Made by a program: the position numbers and the translations under genes
Part shown: one piece after another, positions 7,177-15,517 of the stretch
How the letters are laid out: the number at the start of each line of letters is the position of its first letter
How positions within the stretch are numbered: position 1 is the stretch's first letter
Assembly (NCBI GenBank): GCA_002366635.1
Contig: DFBN01000044.1
Coordinates: 1 to 19,913 of the forward strand
DNA: 19,913 bases
Reading direction: 5' to 3'
Source of the DNA: Caldifarciminota bacterium UBA3079
GTDB lineage: Bacteria; Hydrothermota; Tepidihabitantia; Tepidihabitantales; Tepidihabitantaceae
Notes under the pieces: generated by a model
Database searches by the model: none
Seen by the model: only the letters and a program-made list of their open reading frames with translations
Told to the model about the DNA's origin: nothing

Positions 7177-8642
7177 AAAAACTGGGAGAGCTGGTTCAAG
7201 GAATTCCTTGCACGATACATGGCAACTCGGCAGTCGAAATAAAAGGGATTGCTTACCATTCGGCACGAGTCAAATCCGGTTATATGTTTGTAGCGGTTGA
7301 CGGCTTCTGTGTTTCAGGTGCCAAGTTTATCGATGACGCGGTGAACCGTGGCGCGGTGGCAGTGGTAACGACAGATTTGAACAAAGTAAGAAAGGGATGG
7401 GTGAACATTGTTTTGACCAAGTCGCCCAGGCGGTTTTTGGCCCAGGTATCGAACCGATTTTATGGTTTCCCATCGCACAAGCTTATTCTGGCTGGCATCA
7501 CCGGGACCAATGGCAAAACAACAACCGGCTACCTGTTGCGTTCAATGGCGAAAAAGATGGGAATTGAACCCGGGTTTATCGGCACAGTGGAATACTGGGA
7601 CGGGGCAGAGAGTTCCAAGGCGGGCAAGACTACACCCGAGAGTCTTGACCTTGTCCAGATGCTTAGTCGGATGGTGGAGCATAAACTGGGGTTGTGCATC
7701 ACAGAAGTTTCTTCCCATGGTCTGGAGCTTGACCGTGTTTTCGACCTTGACTTCAAAGTAGGGGTTTTCACGAATTTTAGCCAGGACCATCTGGATTTTC
7801 ACAAGACCCTCAGGGCATATCGGGAAGCCAAATTGAAGCTTTTCACCGGGCTTTCGCCGGCAAGCTTTGCGGTCGTGAATCAGGACGATAGTGTTGGTCG
7901 GGAAATACCTGAAAGGACCAGGGCCCAGGTTCTGAGATATGGAACCAGGGCGGACCTGGAACCTATTCCTGATGTAGTGGGCCGGGTTATAAGTGTTGAG
8001 CCTGACGGACTTGAGACCGAAATCAGTTGTCAGGGCAAGACTGTGCCGGTGCGGTTGAATCTGACAGGAAGATATAACCTGCAGAATCTGCTGGCTGCAT
8101 TCGGGGCCGGCTGTGCCTTGAAGTGGCCGGTTGGAGCGATGAAGGCTGGTGCCGAGTCATTGGAGAGCGTGCCGGGCCGGCTTGAGCTGATGCGTTCCGG
8201 CCGCGGGTTTCAGGTATTTGTGGACTATGCCCATACACCGGATGCGTTGCATAAAGTGCTGGATACAGTCCGGGAATTCACAAAAGGTCGTCTGCTTGTT
8301 GTTTTCGGGTGCGGCGGAGACAGGGACCGTTCCAAGCGGCCTTTGATGGGTAGAGTTGTTGCAGAACTGGCTAATACAGCAATTGTCACTTCGGATAATC
8401 CAAGAAGCGAACCGCCCGATGAGATAATCGGGCAGATAGTCAAAGGCATGAATTGCAGCGGGAAATTTCTTGTTGAACCAGACCGGAAAGAGGCAATCCG
8501 CCGGGCCCTGCACGAGGCGCAAAAAGGTGATACAGTGGTTATTGCAGGTAAGGGACACGAGGAGTATCAGATAGTTGGGAATGAGCGCTGTCCTTTTGAT
8601 GACAGGAAAGCAGTGCGGGAAATCTTAGAGGAGTTGGGCTGA
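7173..8642 (+). CDS. murE: UDP-MurNAc-L-Ala-D-Glu:meso-diaminopimelate ligase MurE
   Basis: 489 residues, the normal MurE length, so there is no MurF fusion. This ATP-dependent cytoplasmic ligase adds the third stem-peptide residue. Motifs are the P-loop GTNGKTT (residues 111-117, K115), ITEVSSHGLELDR, FTNFSQDHLDFHK, the carbamylated-lysine neighbourhood YREAKLKLF, VDYAHTPDAL, FGCGGDRDRSKRPLMG, and GKGHEEYQ near the C-terminus. The specificity loop reads DNPR (408-411), the signature of meso-diaminopimelate enzymes; lysine-adding MurE proteins have a different tetrapeptide. It overlaps ftsI by 4 nt and touches mraY (TGATG). In many clusters murF comes next; here it does not. Confidence 0.95.
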   Translation: MKKLGELVQGIPCTIHGNSAVEIKGIAYHSARVKSGYMFVAVDGFCVSGAKFIDDAVNRGAVAVVTTDLNKVRKGWVNIVLTKSPRRFLAQVSNRFYGFPSHKLILAGITGTNGKTTTGYLLRSMAKKMGIEPGFIGTVEYWDGAESSKAGKTTPESLDLVQMLSRMVEHKLGLCITEVSSHGLELDRVFDLDFKVGVFTNFSQDHLDFHKTLRAYREAKLKLFTGLSPASFAVVNQDDSVGREIPERTRAQVLRYGTRADLEPIPDVVGRVISVEPDGLETEISCQGKTVPVRLNLTGRYNLQNLLAAFGAGCALKWPVGAMKAGAESLESVPGRLELMRSGRGFQVFVDYAHTPDALHKVLDTVREFTKGRLLVVFGCGGDRDRSKRPLMGRVVAELANTAIVTSDNPRSEPPDEIIGQIVKGMNCSGKFLVEPDRKEAIRRALHEAQKGDTVVIAGKGHEEYQIVGNERCPFDDRKAVREILEELG

Positions 8643-9730
8643 TGCTGTACCATCTGCTCTGGCCTTTGCACGAGGCGTTCGGCCCTCTGAATCTCTTTCG
8701 CTATATTACTTTCAGGGCTGCGGCTGCGGGTGTTACGGGAATTGTATTGACTCTGGCCTTGGGTCCGGTGCTGATCCGTTCTGTGCGACGGCTGCAACTC
8801 GGCCAGAATATCCGGGAGGAAGTTCCAGCGAGTCATAAAAGGAAAGCGGGGACACCAACGATGGGCGGTGTGCTTATCCTTGCTGCAAGCCTTCTAGGGA
8901 TACTGCTTTTCGGAGATTTGACCAACCGGCTGGTTCAACTTGGAATTCTGATGCTTTTATGGCTGGGCGGACTTGGGTTCTGGGATGACTATGTGAAAGT
9001 GCGGCTTGGCAAGCCGCGGGGCCTTTCTAAGACCACAAAACTCGTTGCCCAATTCGCACTGGCGTTGATTGTCGGTGCGGTGCTTTATTTCTTTCCTTTG
9101 GAACCGGCAATCCGGTCGCAGACGAATTTTCTGCTGTTCAAGAACATTACCGTCGAGTTTGGCTGGTTTTATATCCCTTTTGTGATGCTTCTGCTGGTTG
9201 GTTTCTCAAATGCGGTCAATCTGGCAGACGGGCTTGATGGTCTGGCGGCCGGCCTGGTGATAGTGGCTTTGATCAGTTATGCGATACTTTGTTATGTTTC
9301 GGGCAATGTGAATATTGCCGGATACCTGAATGTCATGTTCGTAAGTGGAAGCGGCGAGATGACAGTTTACTGTCTGGCATTGGTTGGGGCCTGTCTTGGG
9401 TTTTTATGGTTCAATGCACTTCCGGCCCAGGTTTTCATGGGTGATACCGGGTCTCTGCCTCTGGGCGGGGCCCTGGCCCTGGCCGCAATCGTTTCCAAAC
9501 AGGAGATACTGCTGCTGCTGATAGGCGGGGTTTTTGTCCTGGAGGCGGTTTCGGTTTTGCTACAGGTGATTTACTTCAGGACCACAGGTGGCAAACGGTT
9601 GTTTCGTATGGCGCCGCTCCACCACCATTTTGAGCTCAAGGGCTGGGCAGAATCACAGGTAGTGACAAGATTCATGATTCTTGCGGTTCTCTTCGGCATG
9701 CTTGCCTTGGGCAGTTTGAAGATTCGATAA
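8642..9730 (+). CDS. mraY: Phospho-N-acetylmuramoyl-pentapeptide-transferase MraY
   Basis: 362 residues, polytopic with about ten membrane segments. It transfers phospho-MurNAc-pentapeptide to undecaprenyl phosphate, forming lipid I. Diagnostic motifs are HKRKAGTPTMGG near residue 60-75, NLADGLDGLAAG (from residue 193, with D196 and D199 in the catalytic, Mg-binding region), FMGDTGSL, and the PLHHHFELKGW histidine motif near the C-terminus. It begins at an ATG that overlaps the murE TGA by one base, with AGAGGAG as ribosome binding site. It ends in TAATG with murD, suggesting translational coupling. Confidence 0.96.
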   Translation: MLYHLLWPLHEAFGPLNLFRYITFRAAAAGVTGIVLTLALGPVLIRSVRRLQLGQNIREEVPASHKRKAGTPTMGGVLILAASLLGILLFGDLTNRLVQLGILMLLWLGGLGFWDDYVKVRLGKPRGLSKTTKLVAQFALALIVGAVLYFFPLEPAIRSQTNFLLFKNITVEFGWFYIPFVMLLLVGFSNAVNLADGLDGLAAGLVIVALISYAILCYVSGNVNIAGYLNVMFVSGSGEMTVYCLALVGACLGFLWFNALPAQVFMGDTGSLPLGGALALAAIVSKQEILLLLIGGVFVLEAVSVLLQVIYFRTTGGKRLFRMAPLHHHFELKGWAESQVVTRFMILAVLFGMLALGSLKIR

Positions 9731-11082
9731 TGGAGAAGCCTTTGACAGTTGAGGAACTGAAAAATTGTAAGGTGTTTATATTCGGTCTTGGTCGGGCCGG
9801 CATTGCGGTGGGTCGTTTTCTGCTCAGGCTCGGCACTAGGGTGAGCGGATATGATGATAACCCTGCGATTTTCAGCAGACCCATGGTAAAAAGGCTTGCA
9901 AAAACAGGCATGAAGGTAGTGCAAAGACCCGGGTCTGCAAAGATAGATTTGGCAATTGTTAGTCCTGGTATCAGCGAGGAAAACGAAGTTGTAAGAGGCC
10001 TGCGGGTCCGGGGAATTCCCATTGTAGACGAACTCGATTTGGCAAGTCAGTTTGTGCGAGGGCCTTTGATTGCAATTACCGGAACCAACGGTAAGTCTAC
10101 TACTACTGCGTTGATTGCCGATATACTCAAACGAGCGGGCAAGCGTGTATTTATCGGCGGTAACATTACTCCGGGTAAACCCTTGTCCGCCGCACTCAAT
10201 ATCCCGAAGCAGGATTTTTATGTTGTTGAGGTTTCAAGCTTCCAATTGGAAAGGGCGCAATGGTTTAAGCCAAAGGTTGCGGTCATATTGAATATTGTGC
10301 CTGACCATCTGAATCGGCACCAGACCATGAAAGAATATGCCGAGTGTAAATTCAGGATACTGGACCGTCAAGGCCCTGAAGATTATGCGGTCTTGAATTA
10401 TGATGACAAGGTTGTGATGCCGGCAAGAAACCGGGGTAAGGCAAAGAAACAGTTCTTTTCCCTGCGGTATAAAGTGGACGGAGCGTATCAGAGACAGGGA
10501 TGGCTTTTTTCTCAAGGAACGAGGGTTGCCAGAATCAAAGGCATCAGGCTTCGGGGTAAGCATAATCTGCAGAATGCGCTTGGTGCTGTGTGTGTGGTAA
10601 AGCTGTTGGCGATTCCTTTGCAACCGGTGCGACAGGCGCTTGCAGGTTTTAACGGGCTTGCACACCGGCTTGAGCTGGTCGCCAAGTTGAACCGGGTGGA
10701 ATATTTCAACAACAGTATGTGCACAAATCCGACCGCGGGAGTGAAGTCGCTCCAGGCGTTCCATCGTAAGGTAGTGTTGATTACTGGCGGCAGGGAAAAG
10801 GATTTACCAGTAAACGATTATGTGCATGCGATTGCAAGAAAAGCAAAATGGGTAGTGCTTCTGGGTGAGAACAGCGAGAAGATGGCACGGCTTTTGTCCG
10901 GGGCTGGTTTCTACCGGTTTCAGATTTGTGAAGATATGCGGCAGGCAGTGGCAGTGGCCAAAAAGATGGCAAAGCCCGGTGATGTAGTTTTGTTTTCGCC
11001 CGGTTTTGCCAGCTTTGACCTGTTTGCGAATTTCCAGGAACGGGGCAGGGCTTTCAGGAAAGAGGTTGGCAGACTTGGTTAG
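9730..11082 (+). CDS. murD: UDP-N-acetylmuramoyl-L-alanine:D-glutamate ligase MurD
   Basis: 450 residues. It adds D-Glu to UDP-MurNAc-L-Ala with ATP. It opens with a Rossmann-like domain (VFIFGLGRAGIAVGRFL), then the P-loop GTNGKST (118-124, K122), VEVSSFQLER, LNIVPDHLNRHQTM, YAECKFRIL (the K is the likely carbamylated lysine) and the C-terminal substrate domain. The motif that reads (N/D)DSKATN in many MurD proteins is NNSMCTNPTAG here, so the usual Asp and Lys are replaced; the rest of the enzyme is intact and I take this to be a lineage variant. The start overlaps the mraY TAA by one base; the end overlaps a probable TTG start of ftsW. Confidence 0.93.
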   Translation: MEKPLTVEELKNCKVFIFGLGRAGIAVGRFLLRLGTRVSGYDDNPAIFSRPMVKRLAKTGMKVVQRPGSAKIDLAIVSPGISEENEVVRGLRVRGIPIVDELDLASQFVRGPLIAITGTNGKSTTTALIADILKRAGKRVFIGGNITPGKPLSAALNIPKQDFYVVEVSSFQLERAQWFKPKVAVILNIVPDHLNRHQTMKEYAECKFRILDRQGPEDYAVLNYDDKVVMPARNRGKAKKQFFSLRYKVDGAYQRQGWLFSQGTRVARIKGIRLRGKHNLQNALGAVCVVKLLAIPLQPVRQALAGFNGLAHRLELVAKLNRVEYFNNSMCTNPTAGVKSLQAFHRKVVLITGGREKDLPVNDYVHAIARKAKWVVLLGENSEKMARLLSGAGFYRFQICEDMRQAVAVAKKMAKPGDVVLFSPGFASFDLFANFQERGRAFRKEVGRLG

Positions 11083-12304
11083 TCTTCGGGCTGGAAGAAG
11101 GCAGCCGAAGAGGCTGGCGCTTTTTTGCCGGCGCAAGGGTAAAGCAAGCGAATACCGTGTTTCCAGCAGTAACACATTCAGAATGCGTCCTAACCATCCG
11201 GTTGACGCGTGGTTACTGTTTGTTGTCGTAACCTTGGCAATGATTGGGCTGATTGTTGTTTATGCGGCTACATATCATCTTGGTATCAACTATCTCAAAT
11301 GGCAATTCATCCGGGCCGGTGTCGGTCTTCTGGCACTGTTTGTGGGCATGAAACTGCGTTATCCAGCACTTGCAGGCTGGCTGGGTAGGAGTCTGGTGGG
11401 TCTGGTATTGTTATTGCTGATTCTTACAGTTGTCTGGGGCCGGGCGGTCGGTGATGCAAGGCGCTGGGTCGGTTTTCTTCAGCCGGCTGAGATTGCCAAA
11501 TTCGTGCTGCCGATGTGGCTGGCAGCATATTTTGCTGAACTCAAGGGAAGGCTGGATAAAGAGTGGAATTTCAGGAATTCGGTAATAAAGCCCGGAGCGG
11601 TCGTGTTAATGTTTCTGTTTCTCACCGGGGCCCAACCGGCGATAGGCACTACCGCAATCATGGCGGTTTCTTCCTTATTTCTGTTTTTTATTGTCGGGGT
11701 GAAATTCAGGTATCTTGTGCCGATTGGTATTGTTGCAATGATCGGGCTGGTTCTATTGGTGCAATTCGTGCCGTATGCGAATAAGCGTTGGCATGATTTT
11801 TCTCAAGGCAAATGCTATCACCAGAAGCAGTCTTTAATTAGCATCGGTTCAGGAGGCCCATTCGGCAAGGGGCTGGGTGAGGGTAAGCAGAAGTTCTATT
11901 TCCTGCCCAAGTTGCACACTGATTTTGCTATTGCTGCCATCGGTGAGGAGTTCGGCTTTGCCGGAAGCCTGGCCATTTTCCTGCTTTATGGGGTTTTCTT
12001 AGTAAGGGGTATGCAGATTGGCCGGAAGGTAAATACCTATTTCGGTCAGTATCTGACATCGGGGATTGTCATTACGATATTCATGTATGCGTTTGTTCAT
12101 ATCGGCGTTGCCCTCGGGCTTTTGCCGACCACTGGTCAGCCATTGCCATTTGTTTCATATGGCGGTTCGGCTTTGGTTACCAATCTTTTTGCTGCTGGAG
12201 TTATTTTGAAGATATCGACGTTCAACAGGAGGCCGGATGAGAATCGTAATGGTCGCGGGCGGTACCGGCGGCCATATATTTCCCGCACTCGCGCTGGCAG
12301 ATGA
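11075..12304 (+). CDS. ftsW: Septal peptidoglycan glycosyltransferase FtsW (SEDS family)
   Basis: A polytopic SEDS protein that polymerises lipid II at the septum with FtsI. Motifs are GDARRWVGFLQPAEIAKF (family RRW...QPSE-AK), KQSLISIGSGGPFGKGLGEG, LPKLHTDFAIAAIGEEFGF and TTGQPLPFVSYGGSALVTN. The start is uncertain. TTG 11075 has a GAGG site 9 nt upstream, overlaps the murD stop by 8 nt and gives 409 residues with a basic, arginine-rich cytoplasmic leader. ATG 11183 gives 373 residues starting MRPNHPVDAW, just before the first helix, but has no clear binding site. The C-terminal tail is strongly basic (RRPDENRNGRGRYRRP...) and overlaps murG by 68 nt. Confidence 0.92.
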   Translation: MVSLRAGRRQPKRLALFCRRKGKASEYRVSSSNTFRMRPNHPVDAWLLFVVVTLAMIGLIVVYAATYHLGINYLKWQFIRAGVGLLALFVGMKLRYPALAGWLGRSLVGLVLLLLILTVVWGRAVGDARRWVGFLQPAEIAKFVLPMWLAAYFAELKGRLDKEWNFRNSVIKPGAVVLMFLFLTGAQPAIGTTAIMAVSSLFLFFIVGVKFRYLVPIGIVAMIGLVLLVQFVPYANKRWHDFSQGKCYHQKQSLISIGSGGPFGKGLGEGKQKFYFLPKLHTDFAIAAIGEEFGFAGSLAIFLLYGVFLVRGMQIGRKVNTYFGQYLTSGIVITIFMYAFVHIGVALGLLPTTGQPLPFVSYGGSALVTNLFAAGVILKISTFNRRPDENRNGRGRYRRPYISRTRAGR

Positions 12305-13268
12305 GCTTATTAAGCGCGGGGCAGAAATCGTCTGGGTCGGAAGGCCGCAAGGCCTGGAGAGTGAGTTGGCACTGAAGCGCGGATTCCGATTCGAGCCGGT
12401 ACCGGCCGCAGGTTTTTCAGGCCTCGGGATTTTGGGGAAGGCGCGGTGGTTATGGGCTTTTCTGCGGGCGTTCATTCGTTCCTGCAGCCTGGTGCGTGGG
12501 CTTGACCCGGATGCGGTTATTGCCGCGGGTGGTTACGTAAGTGCCGCACCGTTGCTCTGCGCCGAGTTTTCCGGCAAGGCGTTTTTTCTGCTTGAGCAGA
12601 ACCGGATTCCAGGCCGGGTTACGAAACTTTTTGCATGGCGGGCCAGGGGATGTTTTTTCGCATTTCCTCCGGTTATGGGAACCGGGGATAACTGTATAGT
12701 GACCGGGAATCCGTTGCGGAAAGAGATTACGGCCGGCCACAGGCACGATGACGGTCGGACTGTTCTTGTGCTGGGCGGCAGTCAAGGTGCAAGGGCATTG
12801 AATTTGGCCGCAATCGATCTTGCTGCCGCACTCACCAATTTCAGATTTATTATCATTACCGGCAGGCGTGACTACAATTTGGTGAAATCCCGCATCAGGT
12901 CCGGGAATTGTGAGTTGGTTGATTTTACTGACCGGCCTGAAGAGTTTTACACACAAGCCACTATTGCCATTTCCCGTGCAGGCGGTATGGTCCTGTCAGA
13001 ACTTGTTACCTTTGGCGTTCCCACCATCCTAGTGCCCTTTCCATATGCCACTGATAAACACCAGGATGCCAATGCAGAGTATCTGGCATCTGTCGGTGCA
13101 GCCATCGTTCTGGACCAGAACCGCCTGCCCGGGCTTACTTCTCTGGTGTGCAGCCTGATGACGGACGATGCCCGGCGCAGAGAAATGTCCGAAGCGGCTT
13201 ACAGAGCGGCCAGTCCTGATGCTGCGCAGGTAATCGCCGAAAGGATTGCTGGATGTTTGGCAGGCTGA
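12237..13268 (+). CDS. murG: UDP-GlcNAc:lipid I N-acetylglucosaminyltransferase MurG
   Basis: 343 residues, a GT-B enzyme on the inner face of the membrane that converts lipid I to lipid II. Motifs are the N-terminal glycine loop MVAGGTGGHIFPALALA (G8-H13), GGYVSAAPLLCA, LLEQNRIPGRVTKLFA, VTGNPLRKEI, VLGGSQGARALN, and the donor-binding ISRAGGMVLSELVTFGVP followed by PFPYATDKHQDANAEYL. The glycine loop begins within a few residues of the start, so ATG 12237 must be right even though it lies 68 nt inside ftsW. It ends 16 nt inside murC. Confidence 0.95.
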   Translation: MRIVMVAGGTGGHIFPALALADELIKRGAEIVWVGRPQGLESELALKRGFRFEPVPAAGFSGLGILGKARWLWAFLRAFIRSCSLVRGLDPDAVIAAGGYVSAAPLLCAEFSGKAFFLLEQNRIPGRVTKLFAWRARGCFFAFPPVMGTGDNCIVTGNPLRKEITAGHRHDDGRTVLVLGGSQGARALNLAAIDLAAALTNFRFIIITGRRDYNLVKSRIRSGNCELVDFTDRPEEFYTQATIAISRAGGMVLSELVTFGVPTILVPFPYATDKHQDANAEYLASVGAAIVLDQNRLPGLTSLVCSLMTDDARRREMSEAAYRAASPDAAQVIAERIAGCLAG

Positions 13269-14626
13269 AACGGATTCATTTCGTCGGAATCGGCGGGGTC
13301 GGGATGAGCGGGATTGCGCTCGTGCTGAAGAATATGGGTTTTGATGTTTCCGGCTCGGATTTGCAAGAGAGCGATACGACAAAGAGGTTGGCTGAAAACG
13401 GTATCAGGGTGGCTATCGGCCATGCGGCAGAAAACTGCGGTGATGCTGAAGTAGTGGTATATTCGACCGCAGTCCCATCAGAGAATCCAGAGCTGGAATC
13501 TGCACGCAGGAGAGGGATTCCTGTTATCCGACGGGCCGAGATGCTGGCCGAGCTGATGAGGATGAAGTTTGCGATTGCGATTTCAGGCAGTCACGGTAAG
13601 ACTACGGTCACATCGATTACAGGACATATTCTGGAGCGGGCCGGACTGGACCCGACTGTCGTAATCGGCGGAAGGGTGCTGGGTGCAACTGCAGGTGCCA
13701 AGCTCGGCCGGTCCGAATATTTGGTCGCTGAGGCGGATGAGAGTGACCGTTCGTTTCTTGTGCTTTATCCAGCGATAGCGGTCGTGACCAATATCGAAGC
13801 AGAGCATCTTGACTTTTACAAGAACCTTGCGGATATCAAGAGGACATTTGTCCGTTTTGTCAACCGGGTACCGTTTTACGGCAGGGTTGTTCTCGGTCTT
13901 GATTCACCCGCGGTTCGTTCCATAAGGGCAAGGGTGAAGCGTCGGGTGATTACTTACGGGGTTGACGCAAAGGCGGACTTCCAGGCCCGGGATGTGCAGC
14001 TTTATTCGTTTTCTTCGGGATTCACCCTTTTTTATCAAGGCAAGGAAGCAGGAAGATTCAGCATTGGTATGCCGGGGAAGCATAATGTCGAGAACAGCCT
14101 GGCAGCGATTGCGGTCGGTGCTGAGCTCGGAGTTGATTTCAAGACCATTGAGCAGGCCCTTGCCACTTTCAGTGGTGTGCACCGCAGACTGGAGCGGAAG
14201 GGTGAAAAGAAAGGGGTACTGGTTTATGATGATTACGGTCACCATCCGACCGAAGTGCGGGTAACGATAGCTACATTACGCAACGCATTCAGGGAGAAGA
14301 GGATTTGGGTAGTGTTTCAGCCGCACCGTTACACAAGGACAAAATTCCTGGCAAAGGAGTTCGGCAAGGCGTTTGATTCGTCGGATGCGGTTTTGATTAC
14401 CAGGATTTATGCCGCATCCGAGCCGCCGATTCCGGGCGTGAACGAGAAGCTGATAGTGGATGCGGTGAAATCACAAGGAAGAAGTGGTCTTATTATCCAT
14501 CATGTGCCAGAGCTTTCTTTTGTGCCCGAGTTCCTTAAGGAAAGGGTGAGGCCTGGCGATGTTGTCTTAACACTGGGAGCGGGAGATATATGGCGGACTG
14601 GCGACGAGATTTTGGCACAGCTTTAG
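13253..14626 (+). CDS. murC: UDP-N-acetylmuramate:L-alanine ligase MurC
   Basis: 457 residues. It adds the first stem-peptide residue, L-Ala, to UDP-MurNAc with ATP. Motifs are IHFVGIGGVGMSGIALVL and VSGSDLQESDTTKRL in the N-terminal nucleotide-binding domain, the P-loop GSHGKTT (112-118, K116), VAEADESDRSFL, VVTNIEAEHLDFY, GVHRRLERKGE, YDDYGHHPTEV and FQPHRYTRTK. GSHGKT together with YGHHPTE distinguishes MurC from MurD/E/F. The start ATG lies 16 nt inside murG after an AAAGGA site; the end overlaps murB by 37 nt. Confidence 0.96.
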   Translation: MFGRLKRIHFVGIGGVGMSGIALVLKNMGFDVSGSDLQESDTTKRLAENGIRVAIGHAAENCGDAEVVVYSTAVPSENPELESARRRGIPVIRRAEMLAELMRMKFAIAISGSHGKTTVTSITGHILERAGLDPTVVIGGRVLGATAGAKLGRSEYLVAEADESDRSFLVLYPAIAVVTNIEAEHLDFYKNLADIKRTFVRFVNRVPFYGRVVLGLDSPAVRSIRARVKRRVITYGVDAKADFQARDVQLYSFSSGFTLFYQGKEAGRFSIGMPGKHNVENSLAAIAVGAELGVDFKTIEQALATFSGVHRRLERKGEKKGVLVYDDYGHHPTEVRVTIATLRNAFREKRIWVVFQPHRYTRTKFLAKEFGKAFDSSDAVLITRIYAASEPPIPGVNEKLIVDAVKSQGRSGLIIHHVPELSFVPEFLKERVRPGDVVLTLGAGDIWRTGDEILAQL

Positions 14627-15513
14627 CCGGCGCGGCAGTTTGCGTGAAGGCCGATGAGATGCTGGCCGAGCACACGACATTCGGGATTGGCGGGCCGGTT
14701 GATTTGTGGGTCGAGGTGAACGATATTGATGCATTGAGAAAGGTTCTTCGTTTCTGTCAGATATCCGGGGTTGAATGGTGGCTGCTGGGCCGGGGTTCTA
14801 ATGTTCTGGTTTCAGACCAGGGGCTGCGAGGCATGGTTATAAAACTTGGTGCCGGGTTCAGCACGATCGGAGTGCAAGGTGAAACGGTTCGTGCCGGTGC
14901 CGCAGCGATGCTCGATGATATTGCCGAAACCGCAGCCCGGGCCGGGTTGTGCGGTGCTGAGTTTCTGGCCGGGATTCCGGGAACGGTCGGCGGCGGCTTG
15001 CAAACAAATGCGGGTGCATTCGGCCGGTCATTAGCAGATATACTGGAGAGGGTTACGGTAATGGATTGGGGAAAGGTGCAGGAGCTCGGCCGCAAAGAGC
15101 TCAAGAAGGGCTATCGGAAAGCTGTGACCCCGGCAGGAATGGTGGTTACCGAAGTGGTATTGCGGCTTGGGAAGTCTGGCAGCCGGCAGTTGATAGCTGA
15201 AAACCAGAACATAAGGGGAAAGCGTTGCACAAAGCAACCTTCCGAACCTTCGGCCGGTTCGTTTTTCAGAAATCCTGAGAATATCGCTGCTGGCCGCATC
15301 ATCGAGCAGTGCGGCCTCAAAGGGGAAAGGATTGGTGGCGCTCGTGTTTCAGAAAAGCACGCCAACTTTATTGTTAACAGCGGTGGCGCCAGCTTCGCTG
15401 ATGTTTATGAGCTGGTCCAGATAATCAAGGCCTGTGTAGAAGAGAAGACCGGGATTGAGCTTGGCGAAGAGGTGCAGGTGTTACCCCGCTGGGAGAACGG
15501 AAAAAGGAGGTGA
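14590..15513 (+). CDS. murB: UDP-N-acetylenolpyruvoylglucosamine reductase MurB
   Basis: 307 residues, a flavoprotein that uses NADPH to reduce UDP-GlcNAc-enolpyruvate to UDP-MurNAc. It has the FAD-binding pattern TTFGIGGPVDLWVEV, LLGRGSNVLVSDQGLRG, and AGIPGTVGGGLQTNAGAFG (family usually GGAVxMNAGAYG). The C-terminal domain has SAGSFFRNP, where S224 is the expected catalytic proton donor, and GGARVSEKHANFIVN. The start at ATG 14590 follows GGGAGA and overlaps murC by 37 nt. The stop TGA is embedded in the ftsA ribosome binding site. In many clusters ddl and ftsQ would follow; neither is here. Confidence 0.95.
   Translation: MADWRRDFGTALAGAAVCVKADEMLAEHTTFGIGGPVDLWVEVNDIDALRKVLRFCQISGVEWWLLGRGSNVLVSDQGLRGMVIKLGAGFSTIGVQGETVRAGAAAMLDDIAETAARAGLCGAEFLAGIPGTVGGGLQTNAGAFGRSLADILERVTVMDWGKVQELGRKELKKGYRKAVTPAGMVVTEVVLRLGKSGSRQLIAENQNIRGKRCTKQPSEPSAGSFFRNPENIAAGRIIEQCGLKGERIGGARVSEKHANFIVNSGGASFADVYELVQIIKACVEEKTGIELGEEVQVLPRWENGKRR
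15504..15513 (+). promoter_or_regulatory. Extended ribosome binding site of ftsA
   Basis: AAGGAGGTGA matches ten consecutive bases of the usual anti-Shine-Dalgarno complement, 4 nt before ATG 15518, and decides the start. Its last three bases are the murB stop codon. It is the strongest such site in the cluster, suggesting high FtsA translation independent of coupling. Confidence 0.75.
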
Positions 15514-15517
15514 GTTT

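Noticed and set aside
7173..9730. murE-murF fusion or a hidden murF
   Set aside because: MurE has its normal length and ends directly at the mraY start; no second ligase P-loop is present.
10234..10764. 176-codon minus-strand frame inside murD
   Set aside because: Shadow of murD with no recognisable motifs and no binding site.
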